A stretch of DNA of 20,131 bases from Azolla pinnata. Lineage: Eukaryota > Streptophyta > Polypodiopsida > Salviniales > Salviniaceae. Position 1 is the first letter of the stretch; every line of letters starts with the position of its first letter. The position numbers and the translations under genes are program-made. The notes under the pieces are model-generated. The model saw nothing but the letters and a program-made list of their open reading frames with translations, made no database searches and was not told where the DNA came from. Of this stretch, positions 1 through 9,653 are shown in pieces. The DNA lies in NCBI GenBank assembly GCA_037176905.1, contig JBBBWG010011924.1:1-20131 (forward strand), written 5' to 3'.

Positions 1-119
1 ATTTTTTTTGTGAACATTCGGTAATTGGATCAATAAACCCACGGACATTTTGAGTAAGATAACTGAAATGCAAGATTCTATGTCTTCTTCGGCGTTCTTT
101 TTCTCTACGCATTTCACAT
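1..119. other. Leader-like sequence, no gene recognised
   Basis: AT-rich sequence upstream of the coiled-coil reading frame. I see no LTR end, no tRNA primer-binding site and no convincing start codon. It resembles neither the copia LTR at 5538-5825 nor the region upstream of the second coiled-coil copy. It is probably 5' untranslated sequence, or an intron before the reading frame near 120. Confidence 0.3.
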
Positions 120-2239
120 TATGCGCTCAAAACATCAGGACAGCGCGACCCCGCCAAGGGCAAGGGGCCTGCAACGGAGTTGCCCGCCCCACGTGAGATC
201 TGGGAGATCGGCCCGTCGGGAACCTCACCCGGCCCAAACGCTATTCCGGAGCCGGCACCCATCGTGGAGCAGCCGAGGCGGCGGCGGCGGCGTCAACCAG
301 CCTCCAGAGGGGAGGAAACGGGTACGAATTCAGTCGTACAGTTTCCAGCTCAGCAACTCCCCGACGGATGACGCCCGGCATCGTACCAAACGAAGGAGTC
401 GAACTGGCGCGACCGGAACATCAGACCACGCCGATGGCAGAGGCCATGGCGGAACCACCGGCAGAGGAAGAGGAGTTGCCAAAACCCGAGCTCCCTGCGG
501 TACATAAGCCGGAAGTGGGAACGACCGCGGCGGCGGAGGACGTAGCAGACGTTCGGATTCCAACTTGGAATCTGGGCGAACGGATCCCGATCGCACCCCA
601 GATCTGGGATGCCGACATGCCACAAGTCGGAGTAGGGGCGGCAGACGAAGACGTGGACATCTTCACTATGGAAGATTCGGAAATCACGCCTGCCGTGCCC
701 GAACCCCTAAAAAAGTCACCGAAGGAGCAACGCAAGAAAAAACGGAAGAAATCGGCGCAACCGGAGTCTGATGGCCATTTGGTCATTCGGTTGAAGATGG
801 CTAGCCCCGCACAGCCAGCGGAAGCTGTAGAGGAAGATGAAAGGCCGGAAGGTACGGCCGAAACTTTGGAGCCGAGACCTGTACATAGCGCAGAGGACGG
901 CACAGCTTTGGCCACAGAGGTGGCGAGTGTACAGACAATCGAAGAACCCGTACTGAGTAGGGATGAGGTGCAGCTGACCGACGGCGTGGAGCCTGTCGTG
1001 GAGACGGTCGGCGTGCCGACACCGGTGAAAGCAACCCAAGCGCCGGAGGACATTGCTCGGGACCAGACGGACACCGAGCGGGAAACCGTTCCGGTGAGTC
1101 CGCCATCGTCACCAGTGAGCACGACGGCGATACCCGTCGTAGCGGGCAAGGCACCAGCAGAGCTAACGGTTCGTTCGACGCGGGGGGATGCGAACGAAAT
1201 CATGATGATGTTGGAAAGGACGATGGAGAAAGTGTGCGAGTGGAGTGAACAAATAGAAGCCCAAACCTCGGCGACCGCGGAGCGCGACATGACAATTTGG
1301 AAGCGGCGACTCACCAACTGCGAGGAGACCTTGAAACGGAAAGCCGCGGCTCTGACGGAAGCAGAGAAGGGGCAGGCTGAGCTCCGAAAGGTGTTAGAGG
1401 CAAAGGACACGGAGTTGACGAAAGTATGGGCGGAACTCGACGCGGAACGTAGCAGCCGTAATAACATGGAACAACTCCGGAGTCAACTATGGGAGGCGCA
1501 AGCGGATGTCCGATCGTTTAAACGACGAATCGGCATACTTTGGGACGATGCGGCGGAGGCTATGTGAAACGAACAGACAATGTCGGATGCGTTCGAGAGC
1601 ACGACCGAGGAGAACGGTCAATTGAAGAAGGTCGTCGACAATCTGAACGCGGAAACAAAGAAGCTGAAACAGGAACGAGAGGCCGCGGTACGAAAAACGC
1701 AACAAGTCCAAGCGGAGCTCGGACCATTGAAGATGGAGTTGTCGGTTGCTGTCGAGGATTTATGGAAATCCTGGATGTTCCAGAACGAGGAGCAGAAAGA
1801 AATTAATCGACTACAGGCGGAGTTGGCAAAGAAGACAATTTAAAATAGTCGATAAATTCTGGGAGCAGACAAATGAGGCGATATATATCGGGACGGCTAA
1901 GGCGTTGCAAGGATGGTCCGAACAAGCGCCAGAATTACAGGTGCTACGGGCAGACAAGGCCAACCGGGATCTCCGTGGACCCGGATTTTGGAAGTTGGAT
2001 CAAGCCAACCGCGAAAGCCGTGCAGAAGAATCTAACAACGGACTTCATGCGGATCGCCCTCACACATCGTGAGGAGATTACGAAGTTGTTAGAACAACAT
2101 GACGAAATTGTTCGGAAGCTACACACGGAAATGGAAGCCGTAGCGGAGGCGGTTGTACCGCCGATCATGGAAGTTTCAGCAGGAGAGGAGGAAGAGGACG
2201 AGGAGCCAACCGAACCGTCAATTTTGCACGTCCTAAACG
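120..2239 (+). pseudogene. Coiled-coil protein gene forming the 5' part of a copia-type element (decayed)
   Basis: I do not recognise this protein family. A Pro/Arg-rich open stretch (about 120-368) shifts frame near 368 into a long frame that runs to 1565. An in-frame TGA there (probably a mutated CGA) is followed by the same frame to 1843. Frame changes near 1840 and 2010-2030 lead to the last part. In order it shows an acidic, Pro-rich head, a basic cluster KKSPKEQRKKKRKK (711-752) that looks like a nuclear localisation signal, a Thr/Val/Pro-rich linker, and from about 1195 a long Lys/Glu/Ala/Leu helix typical of coiled coils. A second helix starts at FMRIALTHREEI (about 2046), then an acidic tail. 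There is no CCHC zinc knuckle and no recognisable Gag domain. The frame continues without a break into the copia protease. The same protein, inverted, lies at 16886-18722. It could be an unusual Gag or a captured host gene. Confidence 0.6.
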
Positions 2240-2640
2240 TAGAGAGCACAACTGAAGCAGAAGTTCTGCTTACGATGGAGGAAGCCACCAGCTGGCTATT
2301 TGACTCTGGTGCCTCTTACCACGTAACTCCGTTCTGATCGCAATTTCGACAGTATACGGCCCGAAGCTTCGATCCTGTACGCATCGGAAATTCGCACCAT
2401 TGTGCGGTCGTCGGCATCGGCACAGTAGAGCTTAACCTTCTAGGTGGCTCTACGATCGTACTCCACGATGTTCGGCATGTCCCGGAGCTATCAAGGTTGC
2501 TCATCTCGGTGGGACAACTTGACGAAGCACGCATCCGTGCCAGCTTCTCGTCAGGAGGGTGGACTCTCCACAAAGGGAACCTCCTACTTGCTCGTGGTCC
2601 GAAGATACACTCGTTCAGAGAGGGTGACTTATTTGTCGTG
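2240..2640 (+). pseudogene. Ty1/copia aspartic protease region
   Basis: The frame from the coiled-coil gene runs through LNVESTTEAEVLLTMEEAT into SWLFDSGASYHVTPF. This is the copia-type retropepsin motif, with catalytic Asp in D-S-G-A near 2305. A TGA at 2335-2337 stops it. The same family pattern continues directly after the stop (HCAVVGIGTVELNLLGGS, then VRHVPELSRLLISVGQLDEA), as in copia polyproteins between protease and integrase. The protease releases Gag and Pol products in the virus-like particle. The nonsense codon makes this copy non-functional. Identification rests on motif recognition and on the copia order PR-INT-RT-RH that follows. Confidence 0.85.
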
Positions 2641-3597
2641 TATCTTCCGGTGTCATCACTATGGCACGGAAGACTCGGCCACCTGAGCAAAGCCGGCATC
2701 ACGCATCTATCCAAGGCCGGCTACATTCTCAAGCTCTCCTTCTCCGACCATCAGTTTTGCGAGCATTGCCAGTATGGCAAGCATGTCGCGGTCCCACATC
2801 CGACTAGTACGCCGAGAGAATCGAGTCCGCTCGATTTGGTCCATTCGGACATTTGTGGCCCGATGCCACATCCGTCTCTCGGTGGAGCGTCGTACTTCGT
2901 CACCTTCATCGACGACGCTACATGAAGGTGTGGGCTTACCCGACTTGGACAAAAGATCCTGTTTTTACGATCTTCATGGATTGGCTCGCAATGATCGAGA
3001 ATCAGACGAATCGGAAGCTGAAATGCCTACGATCCGATAACGGGGGAGACTATAAGTCTGACAAGTTCGTCCAATTTTGCCGAGAACGCGGCATCAGACA
3101 CGAATATACGACTCCTTATGGTCCGGAGCAAAATGTAGCAGAACAGATGAATTGTACAATCCAGGAGCGGATTGTTTCTATGCTGCACCATTCCGAACTT
3201 ACGGACGGCTTCTGGGCCGAGGCGCTACTCACGGCCGTGCACATTATCAACATGTCGCCGAGTAGGCCTCTTGGATCGAAAATTCTGCAAGAGCTTTGGA
3301 CAGGAAGAAAACCGGATTACGAAGAGCTGCAGATATTTGGATGCGAAGCGTACGCACTTCTGCCAAGGGACGAGCGTCGTAAACTCGAGTCACAATCACG
3401 GAAATGCGTTTTCCTCGGATATGGACCTGACAGAATTTTCGTCTATCGCTTATGGGACCCGGAGACTCACCAAGTTGTCCGAAGTTCGGACGTGGTCTTC
3501 AACGAGTCCGCCATGCACAAGGCTGCCGATCGTACCCACTGCTTTGGATGGCCCAACACAACACATGAGGTCGGCTTCTTGGCCAGCCAACTCTCTT
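2641..3597 (+). pseudogene. Ty1/copia integrase (frameshifted)
   Basis: The pre-integrase zinc-binding module has His at 2665 and 2680 (H-x4-H) and Cys at 2758 and 2767 (C-x2-C). The catalytic core has Asp at 2848 (LVHSDICGP), Asp at 3036 (LRSDNGGDY) and Glu at 3141 (NVAEQMN), so the last pair is spaced D-x34-E. The conserved C-terminal part of the core follows (FWAEALLTAVHIINMSPSR and RKCVFLGY). A one-base loss near 2921-2925, just after FVTFIDDAT, shifts the frame. A second shift lies between about 3510 and 3597. Integrase joins the element cDNA to host DNA. The catalytic residues survive, but they are split over two frames. Confidence 0.9.
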
Positions 3598-4612
3598 AGT
3601 ACGGAAGGAGCCATACTTGCGAAAAATTTGACTAGTAGAGCTAGTATCAGTCCGACACGGTCGGATGAACCAAGTTCGGATGTGCGAAGTACGACTGCAC
3701 TAGAACCAGCTAGCCCAGTCATTCCACGTCGATCGGAAAGACTGTCGCAGCCACATGAACGGTACTCTCCCGGCTTGGTCTTTACAGACACCGGTGAACC
3801 TACGACATACAGAGAAGTGATGGAAGCTACGGATGCTGCAAGTTGGCAACTTGCAATGGAGTCCGAAATGAACTCCATCCGAGCAAAGGAGACTTGGGAC
3901 TTGGTGGAACTTCCGCGGAATCGGAAAGCACTGTCGTGCAATTGGGTCTATCGACTCATACTACTGTCTGATTCCTCCAGTTCAAAGTATAAGGCGCGCA
4001 TCGTAGCCAAAGTCTTTCGGCAAGAGTACGGCGTAGACTTCGATGAAGTCTTCTCACCCGTCGTGAAAATGACAACCCTTCGTTTCCTCCTCGGCGTAGT
4101 AGCGCTCGAGGACTTGGAGCTCCTTCAGCTGGATGTGGAAACGGCTTTCCTCCATGGTGATCTAGACGAGGAAATATATATGGAGCAGCTGCAAGGCTTT
4201 GCGTCACCTGGCCGTGAACATCTCGTATGTCGGTTACGGAAGAGCATGTACGGCTTGAAACAAGCTCTGTGGCAATGGTATAGAAAGTTCGACGGTTTCG
4301 TACGATCGATCGGGTTTCTTCGATCGGATTAGGACCATTGCTTCTATAGTAAGGACGCACCAGATGGGAGTCCCATCTTCCTCATCCTCTACGTGGACAA
4401 TATGCTGGTCTCCGGTCGACATATCACAGAGCTTGCTGAGCTCCGACGGCAAATGCTCCTGAAGTTCTCAATGAAGGACCTCGGTCTAGCGCATCATATT
4501 CTCAGGATGAAGATCACGCGGAATCGCCATTCGCAACAGTTGTCTCTGTGTATGTCTGCTTACATCCGACGAATTTTGGAGCAATTCAGCATGCATACGG
4601 CTTGATCTGCTA
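3598..4612 (+). pseudogene. Ty1/copia reverse transcriptase, catalytic box altered
   Basis: The RVT_2-type reverse transcriptase begins near 3810 (ATDAASWQLAMESEMNSI) and continues through NWVYRL, KARIVAK, YGVDFDEVFSPVVKMTTLR, LLQLDVETAFLHGDLDEEIY and SMYGLKQ. A TAG at about 4330 interrupts it at RSD*DHCFY. The frame then continues to the active-site box at 4390-4401, which reads Y-V-D-N instead of Y-V-D-D. The second catalytic Asp is therefore Asn (AAT for GAT, a single G-to-A change). Another stop follows near 4603. Together these predict loss of polymerase activity. The upstream part (3598-3800) is the poorly conserved linker between integrase and RT. Confidence 0.9.
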
Positions 4613-5387
4613 CGACACCGCTACCTGCCAAGCTTCATTCGGTTGTCACGAAATCACTGCCCGACACCCAGTCCCGAGGGGGACCATATGAAGTTCGTAC
4701 CATACCGCACCGGCTGTTGGCTCATTGATGTACGCTATGGTCGCGACGCGGCCAGACATAGCGCATGCGGTAGGCGTCGTTTGCAGATTCATGCACAATC
4801 CCGGCCGCCCACACTGGAACGTAGTGAAGCATATCTTCAGATATCTGGTTGGCACACAAGACTACGACATCAAATCCGGACCGAACAAACCCTTAGGCCT
4901 AGTAGGCTACACCGACTCGGATTACGCGGGCTGTCTCGAAAGCCGGAAATTGACGTCCGGATACTTCTTCAGATTTGGGTACGGTGGCATTTCGTGGAGA
5001 TCAAAACTACAGGATTGTACGGCTATAAGTACGACTGAAGCGGAGTACGTAGCTGCGTCGGACGTAGCGAAGGAAGAACTTTGGCTCGGACAACTAGCTT
5101 GTACGTTTTGACAAGTTAATTCGAAATGAATTCCAATCGTACTCACCGATAGTCAGGGAGCCATCGCTTTAGCGAAGAATCCGGTACATCACAATGCTTC
5201 AAAGCATATCGAGGTTCGGTACCACTTCGTTCGGGATTGCGCAACTAACGAGATGCTCAGTCTAGAGAAGATCTCTATGAGTGACAATGTTGTAGACGCG
5301 ATGACCAAGAGTCTTTCGACAGACCGTTTTCGGTCTTTACGGGATCGGATGGGCATGGAGCTGATTCTGGACGAACTGTGGAAATAG
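4613..5387 (+). pseudogene. Ty1/copia RNase H and pol C-terminus
   Basis: After a scrambled join (about 4613-4725), the conserved MMYAMVATRPDIAHAV motif leads into RNase H: YTDSDYAG (first Asp), STTEAEYVA (Glu) and LTDSQGAIALAKNP (Asp), then ASKHIEVRYHFVRD. A TGA near 5109 falls between the second and third motifs. The frame then continues to the natural-looking end MGMELILDELWK at 5385-5387. RNase H degrades the RNA strand during reverse transcription. All the acidic catalytic positions I can identify are present, but stops and frameshifts upstream make the chain non-translatable as one unit. Confidence 0.85.
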
Positions 5388-5537
5388 TCACACTTTTTAT
5401 GATCGCACTCTTTAGGATCGCACTTTTACGATCGTACTATTTGGCAGTATATCAGCCCCTTTGTAGATCTATAAAATTTGTATATTACTCTTTTCTCTTT
5501 TTAACGGATTTTTTGGAACACACCCAATACGGGGGAA
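5388..5537 (+). other. Copia 3' untranslated region with short GATCG repeats and polypurine tract
   Basis: There is no gene here. Three imperfect copies of a short GATCGCACT-like unit sit at about 5400-5440. The purine run CGGGGGAA ends at 5537, directly before the TG of the LTR. That is the expected place for the plus-strand primer (polypurine tract) in reverse transcription. Confidence 0.6.
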
Positions 5538-5635
5538 TGTCAAATACGAGCATCTAATGGTTGTGTTCACACTGTCCATAAGTGAACGGGCCATATTTGT
5601 AATAAGCCATAAAGGCTTCAGCCCTAGCTTGGGGC

Positions 5636-5643
5636 TATAAATA
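5636..5643 (+). promoter_or_regulatory. TATA box of the copia LTR
   Basis: TATAAATA in the context GGGGCTATAAATACC lies about 100 bases inside the LTR. This is the normal place for the U3 promoter that drives the genomic RNA. In this 3' copy it would point into the flanking gypsy gag. Confidence 0.6.
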
Positions 5644-5763
5644 CCAAGCTTCTATAGTTGTTCTAAGTTGGTTGTTCTAACTCCAGTTAATAGAAGTTTC
5701 TATTATTGTGCCTATCTCTCTCTCTCTCTCTCTCTTGTGTCTTTGCCGCCACTTCTGACCATC

Positions 5764-5794
5764 TCAGATCTGAAGCCTTCTCCTTCAGATCTGA
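5764..5794. repeat. Perfect 12-bp inverted repeat in the LTR (hairpin)
   Basis: The arms TCAGATCTGAAG (5764-5775) and CTTCAGATCTGA (5783-5794) are exact reverse complements with a 7-base loop. The repeat sits in the R/U5 part of the LTR. In RNA it would fold as a stable stem, possibly tied to transcript ending or priming. Confidence 0.7.
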
Positions 5795-5825
5795 TCTTCT
5801 CTTTGTTCTAACCTACTTCTTGACA

Positions 5826-7238
5826 CCTCCACCATACTGCTGGGAGCTAGTGCATTGTTCCGCCTGACGAACTCACCCATAACAAACCCAAGTCCCAACT
5901 GCTGGTGATGAAGGTTCAGCGCTCTATAGACGATCTCTGTTAGGGACACCGTGGAAGAATCCATCAACGCGAAAGAAGACCGTAGAGGTTCCCGTAGTGC
6001 CTTCAGAAACTGTCCTTTCTGTACGTCCTCTGCTGGAGGCGTGTCCAGCATGGCTTACACTGCACGAAACTGTAGCAAGAATTCCGCTCCGAACTCTCTC
6101 GCTTCCTGTTGTAGCGAATAATACTCCTTTAGCATTTCCGTCGAGTCGATCTTCACTTGGAAGAGCTCCTTGAACTTGTCCACGAGTTCTTGAAATCTCG
6201 TCGACATGCTGATATCTTGCTGGGCGTACCAGCATGCAGCCTGCCCTTCCAAGGGTAGCTGAAACTCCACGATCATGGATTGATCTCGTTCCGTCGCAGT
6301 CAATTCCTGCGTCCCATGATTCACGGCCCATATGGACCGAAATTGCTTGACATGTGCCGCCACATCCGGGTGATTAGAATATTTTGGGTATGCGTATAGC
6401 ATGATGTCGTCCGCAAACTTCCGACGCTGAGTCGTGGGGTTCAGAGGAACACCCATTCCTGTCGCAGCAGCCGTTGGGTACGAGTCCGTCCGTAAACTTC
6501 CTCGGTTGGGTACGACGAGGCCTCCTCAGTTGTACTCGGTCCGGCACTGTCCGAGGTCACGAGTCCTTCCACGAACTCCTCGGTTAAGTACGACGAGGCC
6601 TCCTCAGTCGTACAATGTTCGGAACAGGCCGAGATCACGAGTCCTTCCGTAAACACTTCGGTTGGGTACAATGAGGCCTCCTCAGTCGTTCCCCGTTCAG
6701 AACGTGGGGACAGTACTAGCCTCCGGGCTAGTTCGTCGTATCGGCGCCCTCCTTCCACTGTCCGACTACGACCAGCAGGCGGTGCGGATGCAGTCCGTCG
6801 CGTCGGCAGTGCACCCTCCGGAACGATCGATTCTTCGTCCGAAGTAGTCGGCTCGGCCTCCGAGGCGTTGCTGAGTCCCGAGTACGGCGTCCACAGACCC
6901 GTTAAATAGCCTTCGTCGCTGTCACTTACAATCTACGGCGCCCAGTCCATAGATTGTGGTTCGATACTAGCGTTTCTTTCCGCCGATCCGCCCAGTAGGC
7001 TTTCCACCGTGGCTTGGGTGCCTGCCGAATACGTCGGATCCTGGAAGATAATGCTTGTGGCCCTCCGCAAGGTCTTCGTTCCAGCGAACGTAACTCCGGC
7101 CCTCTGAATGCTAGATCATCAAGATAGTTGAGCGACGTCAGTGCGGTCCACTGCACTGTTGGTCCGTGAAGCTAATGCTCACGCCAAAGATCTTGTGATT
7201 CTTCTAGATTCTAATGTCGGTTCGTCTCGAGACGTCAT
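5826..7238 (-). pseudogene. Ty3/gypsy gag, 5' part (first copy, decayed)
   Basis: Read leftward from the ATG at 7238-7236 (MTSRDEPTLESRRITRSLA, then TGA), the frame crosses several stops and a repeat region. It reaches the Gag core at 6456: NPTTQRRKFADDI, YAYPKYSNHPDVAAHVKQF, RSIWAVNHGTQELTATERD, GQAACWYAQQDIS, FQELVDKFKELFQVKIDS, EYYSLQQEAREFGAEF. This is the retrotransposon Gag capsid-type domain. It matches the plus-strand copy at 10153-11335 almost motif for motif, and keeps part of the capsid domain that the other copy has lost. A frameshift lies just before the core. The copia LTR cuts it at 5826, so nucleocapsid and pol are missing. I chose 7238 as start because this ATG is shared by all three family copies in the window, unlike the upstream ATG seen only at 10132. 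Confidence 0.8.
6487..6689 (-). repeat. 78-bp coding tandem repeats in gag (first copy)
   Basis: Two and a half in-frame units of 26 residues, each with the core TTEEASSYLTEEFVEGLV, lie between the Gag N-terminal region and the capsid-type core. The second gypsy copy carries the same repeat at 10702-10935. Confidence 0.8.
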
Positions 7239-7275
7239 CCATTCGATATTCCTCGGCTTGAATTCTGATCAAAGG

Positions 7276-7293
7276 TCATGGTCGCCAAAAGAG
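7276..7293 (-). promoter_or_regulatory. tRNA primer-binding-site region, gypsy first copy
   Basis: Directly after the LTR end (read leftward) comes CTCTTTTGGCGACCATGACC. The TTGGCGAC core after a few spacer bases resembles the primer site used by many plant Ty3 elements. The same core sits next to the LTR in all three copies in this window. Confidence 0.55.
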
Positions 7294-7677
7294 TGTTAGC
7301 CCTTCAGATGAAGAACTAAGACTAGGTCGTGGTTGAAGATGAATGGTAGTATGATAGTAAAATTACAATCGTAAATTCCGACAACTATACACAACAGTGA
7401 AGATAAGAAGAAGAAAAGGTAGTGACGCAAAGCTCTTTGTATTGCTATTAATTTTCGGCTATGTCCCGGACTCCCATACTAGTAACCCCCATGGCTTTAT
7501 ATACAATCTTGGTACCTCTTCAGATCTCCAAGACGTCTTATTACAATGCGTCAGTTCGGATCTCCTTGCGTAGATTTTCCGATTTTCCCGATTTTCCGAC
7601 AACGTATTATTTCCATAAATTCCGTAATATTACGAATTTACGACTTAAGTCATACTTTCGTAATATTCCAGCGAACA
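7294..7677 (-). repeat. 5' LTR of gypsy first copy
   Basis: On the minus strand it opens TGTTCGCTGG and closes GGGCTAACA. It is homologous throughout to 16462-16810 (same orientation), and its last 70 bases match 10025-10095 (opposite orientation). It includes a TATATAAAG box on the minus strand (about 7495-7504). It lies directly upstream of the primer site and gag of this copy, which fixes it as a 5' LTR. Confidence 0.8.
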
Positions 7678-8066
7678 TGCATGCACGCATGCACAACAAG
7701 CATGCATGTATGCATGCATAGCTTCTCTTACCTATATAAACAGGGCTAGTTTAAGCCCTAATCATCAGCTCAGTATAAACTCATGAACTCTGTATCATGT
7801 GATCATCTCAGAAATTCAAGAAACCATCATCTCATGAATTTAGAAATCATGATCAACTCACCAAATCATTAATCCAAAAGATCATTATCGGCAATCAACA
7901 AGAGCTTCTCGGAAACATTCTGAAGAATTAATGTATAAACCCTTCACAATCCATCTTGATCTCTCTCTTTCATTCTCTACTTCTCGTCCAGGACCCACAT
8001 CGCCCGACTCACACGAAGATCCGGTGCCGTACAGCACGAAAACGTGAACCATATACATATAGATAT
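7678..8066 (+). other. LTR- or promoter-like AT-rich fragment
   Basis: It starts with a run of CATGCATGC-type alternating purine/pyrimidine motifs (to about 7722). A TATATAAAC box follows at about 7732-7739, then a GGGCTAGTTTAAGCCC palindrome and a CT-rich stretch. This order resembles an LTR promoter and leader read rightward. It ends near 8066, where TNP2 transposase homology begins on the other strand, so one element was inserted into, or rearranged with, the other. No coding sequence is seen. I could not assign it to a family. Confidence 0.35.
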
Positions 8067-9110
8067 ATTTGGTTCCATCCCTCTTTTGTTAGATGCACGA
8101 CTACGTCGTTCATCATCATTATCACTTAGATTATCTACATTTATATCAATCAAGGGTCCAATAGTCCATTTCCTATACCAGTCTTGTGGAGTTTGACGTA
8201 TGAGGGATTTTCCTTTTTCTATTTTGCCATCAAAATGACGAGCTTGGGATTTTATCCGTAAGGGATAATCCTCAGGCAAGAACCTCCTATGCCTAAGGTA
8301 AACATTTTTATTTAGGAACTTACAATATGTAGAACTCAACCAATCACAACATGGGGGCATGCTTTATAACCTGTAGTCCCTAAACCTGAACAAAAACCAT
8401 ACGCAGGGTAGTCATGAATAGTCTAGGCAAGAATCCCACGTATCGTTACAACTTGTTGGTCAACCGGTTTTGATATATCAATCACATTTATACCTTTCCA
8501 CAAATTCTTAAGTCATCAATTAGAGGAGCAAAGTATACATTTATATCTTTAACCTATCTTTTACCTAGGATTAATAAAGACAATATCACGTGTTCCCATT
8601 TTATTCCTAACTATGGTGGTAAATTATAATTTATTATAATAACCGTCCATGTTGACCATTTCGATGATTGCATCGAGAATAAATTTACCCCATCTAGACC
8701 CACTCCTACTTTTAGGTTTCTAGGTTCAATTTAAAAGTCTGAACACATTTGGTCTATATGTTTAAATGCAAGACTGTCAGCTAGGATTCTCATGACATCG
8801 GTCCTTACTAGAATTAGTAGAATGCCAAGTCATTTATTTAGCTAGTTCAAGAGTACGAAACATGTGCTCTATGCGTGGACCTAATTGGAACTGTCGTAAT
8901 ATTTTCCTAGGTATATTCTTATCTTTATAACATGATGTTTTACAAATAGGACAAATTATAGACGTCTCATACTCACCTCGAAAAAGGATACAATTATTTT
9001 CACAAGCATGAATTGAGTTATAGTCGAGTCCAAACTTGCTTATCACCTTCTATGCCTCATCAATTGAAAGTATTATCAATTGAAGAGAGCATTATCAATG
9101 ATATTTATAT
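8067..9110 (-). pseudogene. CACTA-type (En/Spm) TNP2 transposase remnant
   Basis: Read leftward, the pieces appear in TNP2 order. First is VISKFGLDYNSIHACENNCI with CPICKTSCYKD (about 9058-8900, zinc-ribbon-like Cys pairs), then LRQFQLGPRIEHMF and MTWHST. Next come a VGLDGVNLFS-like block, a STWTVIIINLYNLPP-like block and PLIDDLRI (about 8710-8500), spread over frames with stops. Last is NVYLRHRRFLPEDYPLR with ARHFDGKIEKG and RGMEPN (8330-8067). This is the Transposase_21 (TNP2) family, which cuts CACTA elements at their terminal inverted repeats. Many stops and frameshifts are present. Homology ends abruptly after RGMEPN, before the rest of the usual domain. I saw no CACTA terminal repeats. 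Confidence 0.8.
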
Positions 9111-9653
9111 TAATTACATTATAAATATTAAATTTAAAAATTTAGATCCTTACGATAATAAGTTTGCAACTGAAACATTACTTCAACCAAACCTACTTTG
9201 TAAGTTGAAGATTAATAGGCTTGAACTTAATCGAGATAAAGAACGATTAGAATAAAGCTTTTTGATTGCCTCTGCTCGAAGGAACTATTCATGATTAGAA
9301 ACAAGCTAATCTTTGTCCTCAAACCAATCATCTAACCACTTTGCCATCCCATCGTCGTGCTCATCTTATAAGGTGTTAGCTTCTTGAGAAGATGTTGCAA
9401 ATGGGTTATGCATTTGTTTGTCTTCGTCGATTATCGTAGGAATCTCGATCATGTTTACGGAGTACATTCATATACTCATTAGGTAAAGGAAGATTAGCTT
9501 CATTGTTGGTTATACGGTGATAGTCCATATCAATATCCCAAAAAATCTGTATTTAAATATAAAAACAAACAAACACCAAAATAGAATTATTTTAAAAAGA
9601 TTGACATTTATACAAAACGTTTCATAAAAATCAACTACAAAATAGATTGGAAT
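9111..9653. other. AT-rich stretch, no gene recognised
   Basis: Upstream of the transposase block on the minus strand there are only short, stop-rich frames. One (EANLPLPNEYMNVLRK, about 9440-9500) may be the degenerate N-terminal part of the CACTA transposase, but I cannot confirm it. A short plus-strand frame at 9013-9255 is low-complexity and antisense to the transposase. Confidence 0.35.

Larger units (their letters stand above)
5538..5825 (+). repeat. 3' LTR of the copia-type element
   Basis: The LTR is 288 bp, opening TGTCAA and closing TTGACA, a perfect 6-bp terminal inverted repeat. It is preceded by a polypurine tract and by the end of copia pol, and is followed at once by gypsy gag sequence on the other strand. 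That marks the right edge of the insertion. Inside it are a TATA box (5636), a TC microsatellite (5715-5735) and a 12-bp hairpin (5764-5794). The 5' LTR would lie left of the window, so LTR divergence and the target-site duplication cannot be read here. Confidence 0.8.

Noticed and set aside
421-1467. Long minus-strand reading frame of 348 codons
   Set aside because: It is the antisense of the coiled-coil gene. Its Ser/Thr-rich content mirrors Glu/Ala/Lys codons, and the plus-strand protein is the one conserved in the second copy.
7678-7722. CATGC repeat cluster as a CRISPR or satellite array
   Set aside because: Units are short, irregular and without uniform spacers. It is simple alternating purine/pyrimidine sequence.
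7461-7749. Short plus-strand open frames over the first gypsy LTR and the CATGC repeats
   Set aside because: They lie in LTR and promoter-like DNA, have low-complexity His/Met/Cys content and no homology I recognise.
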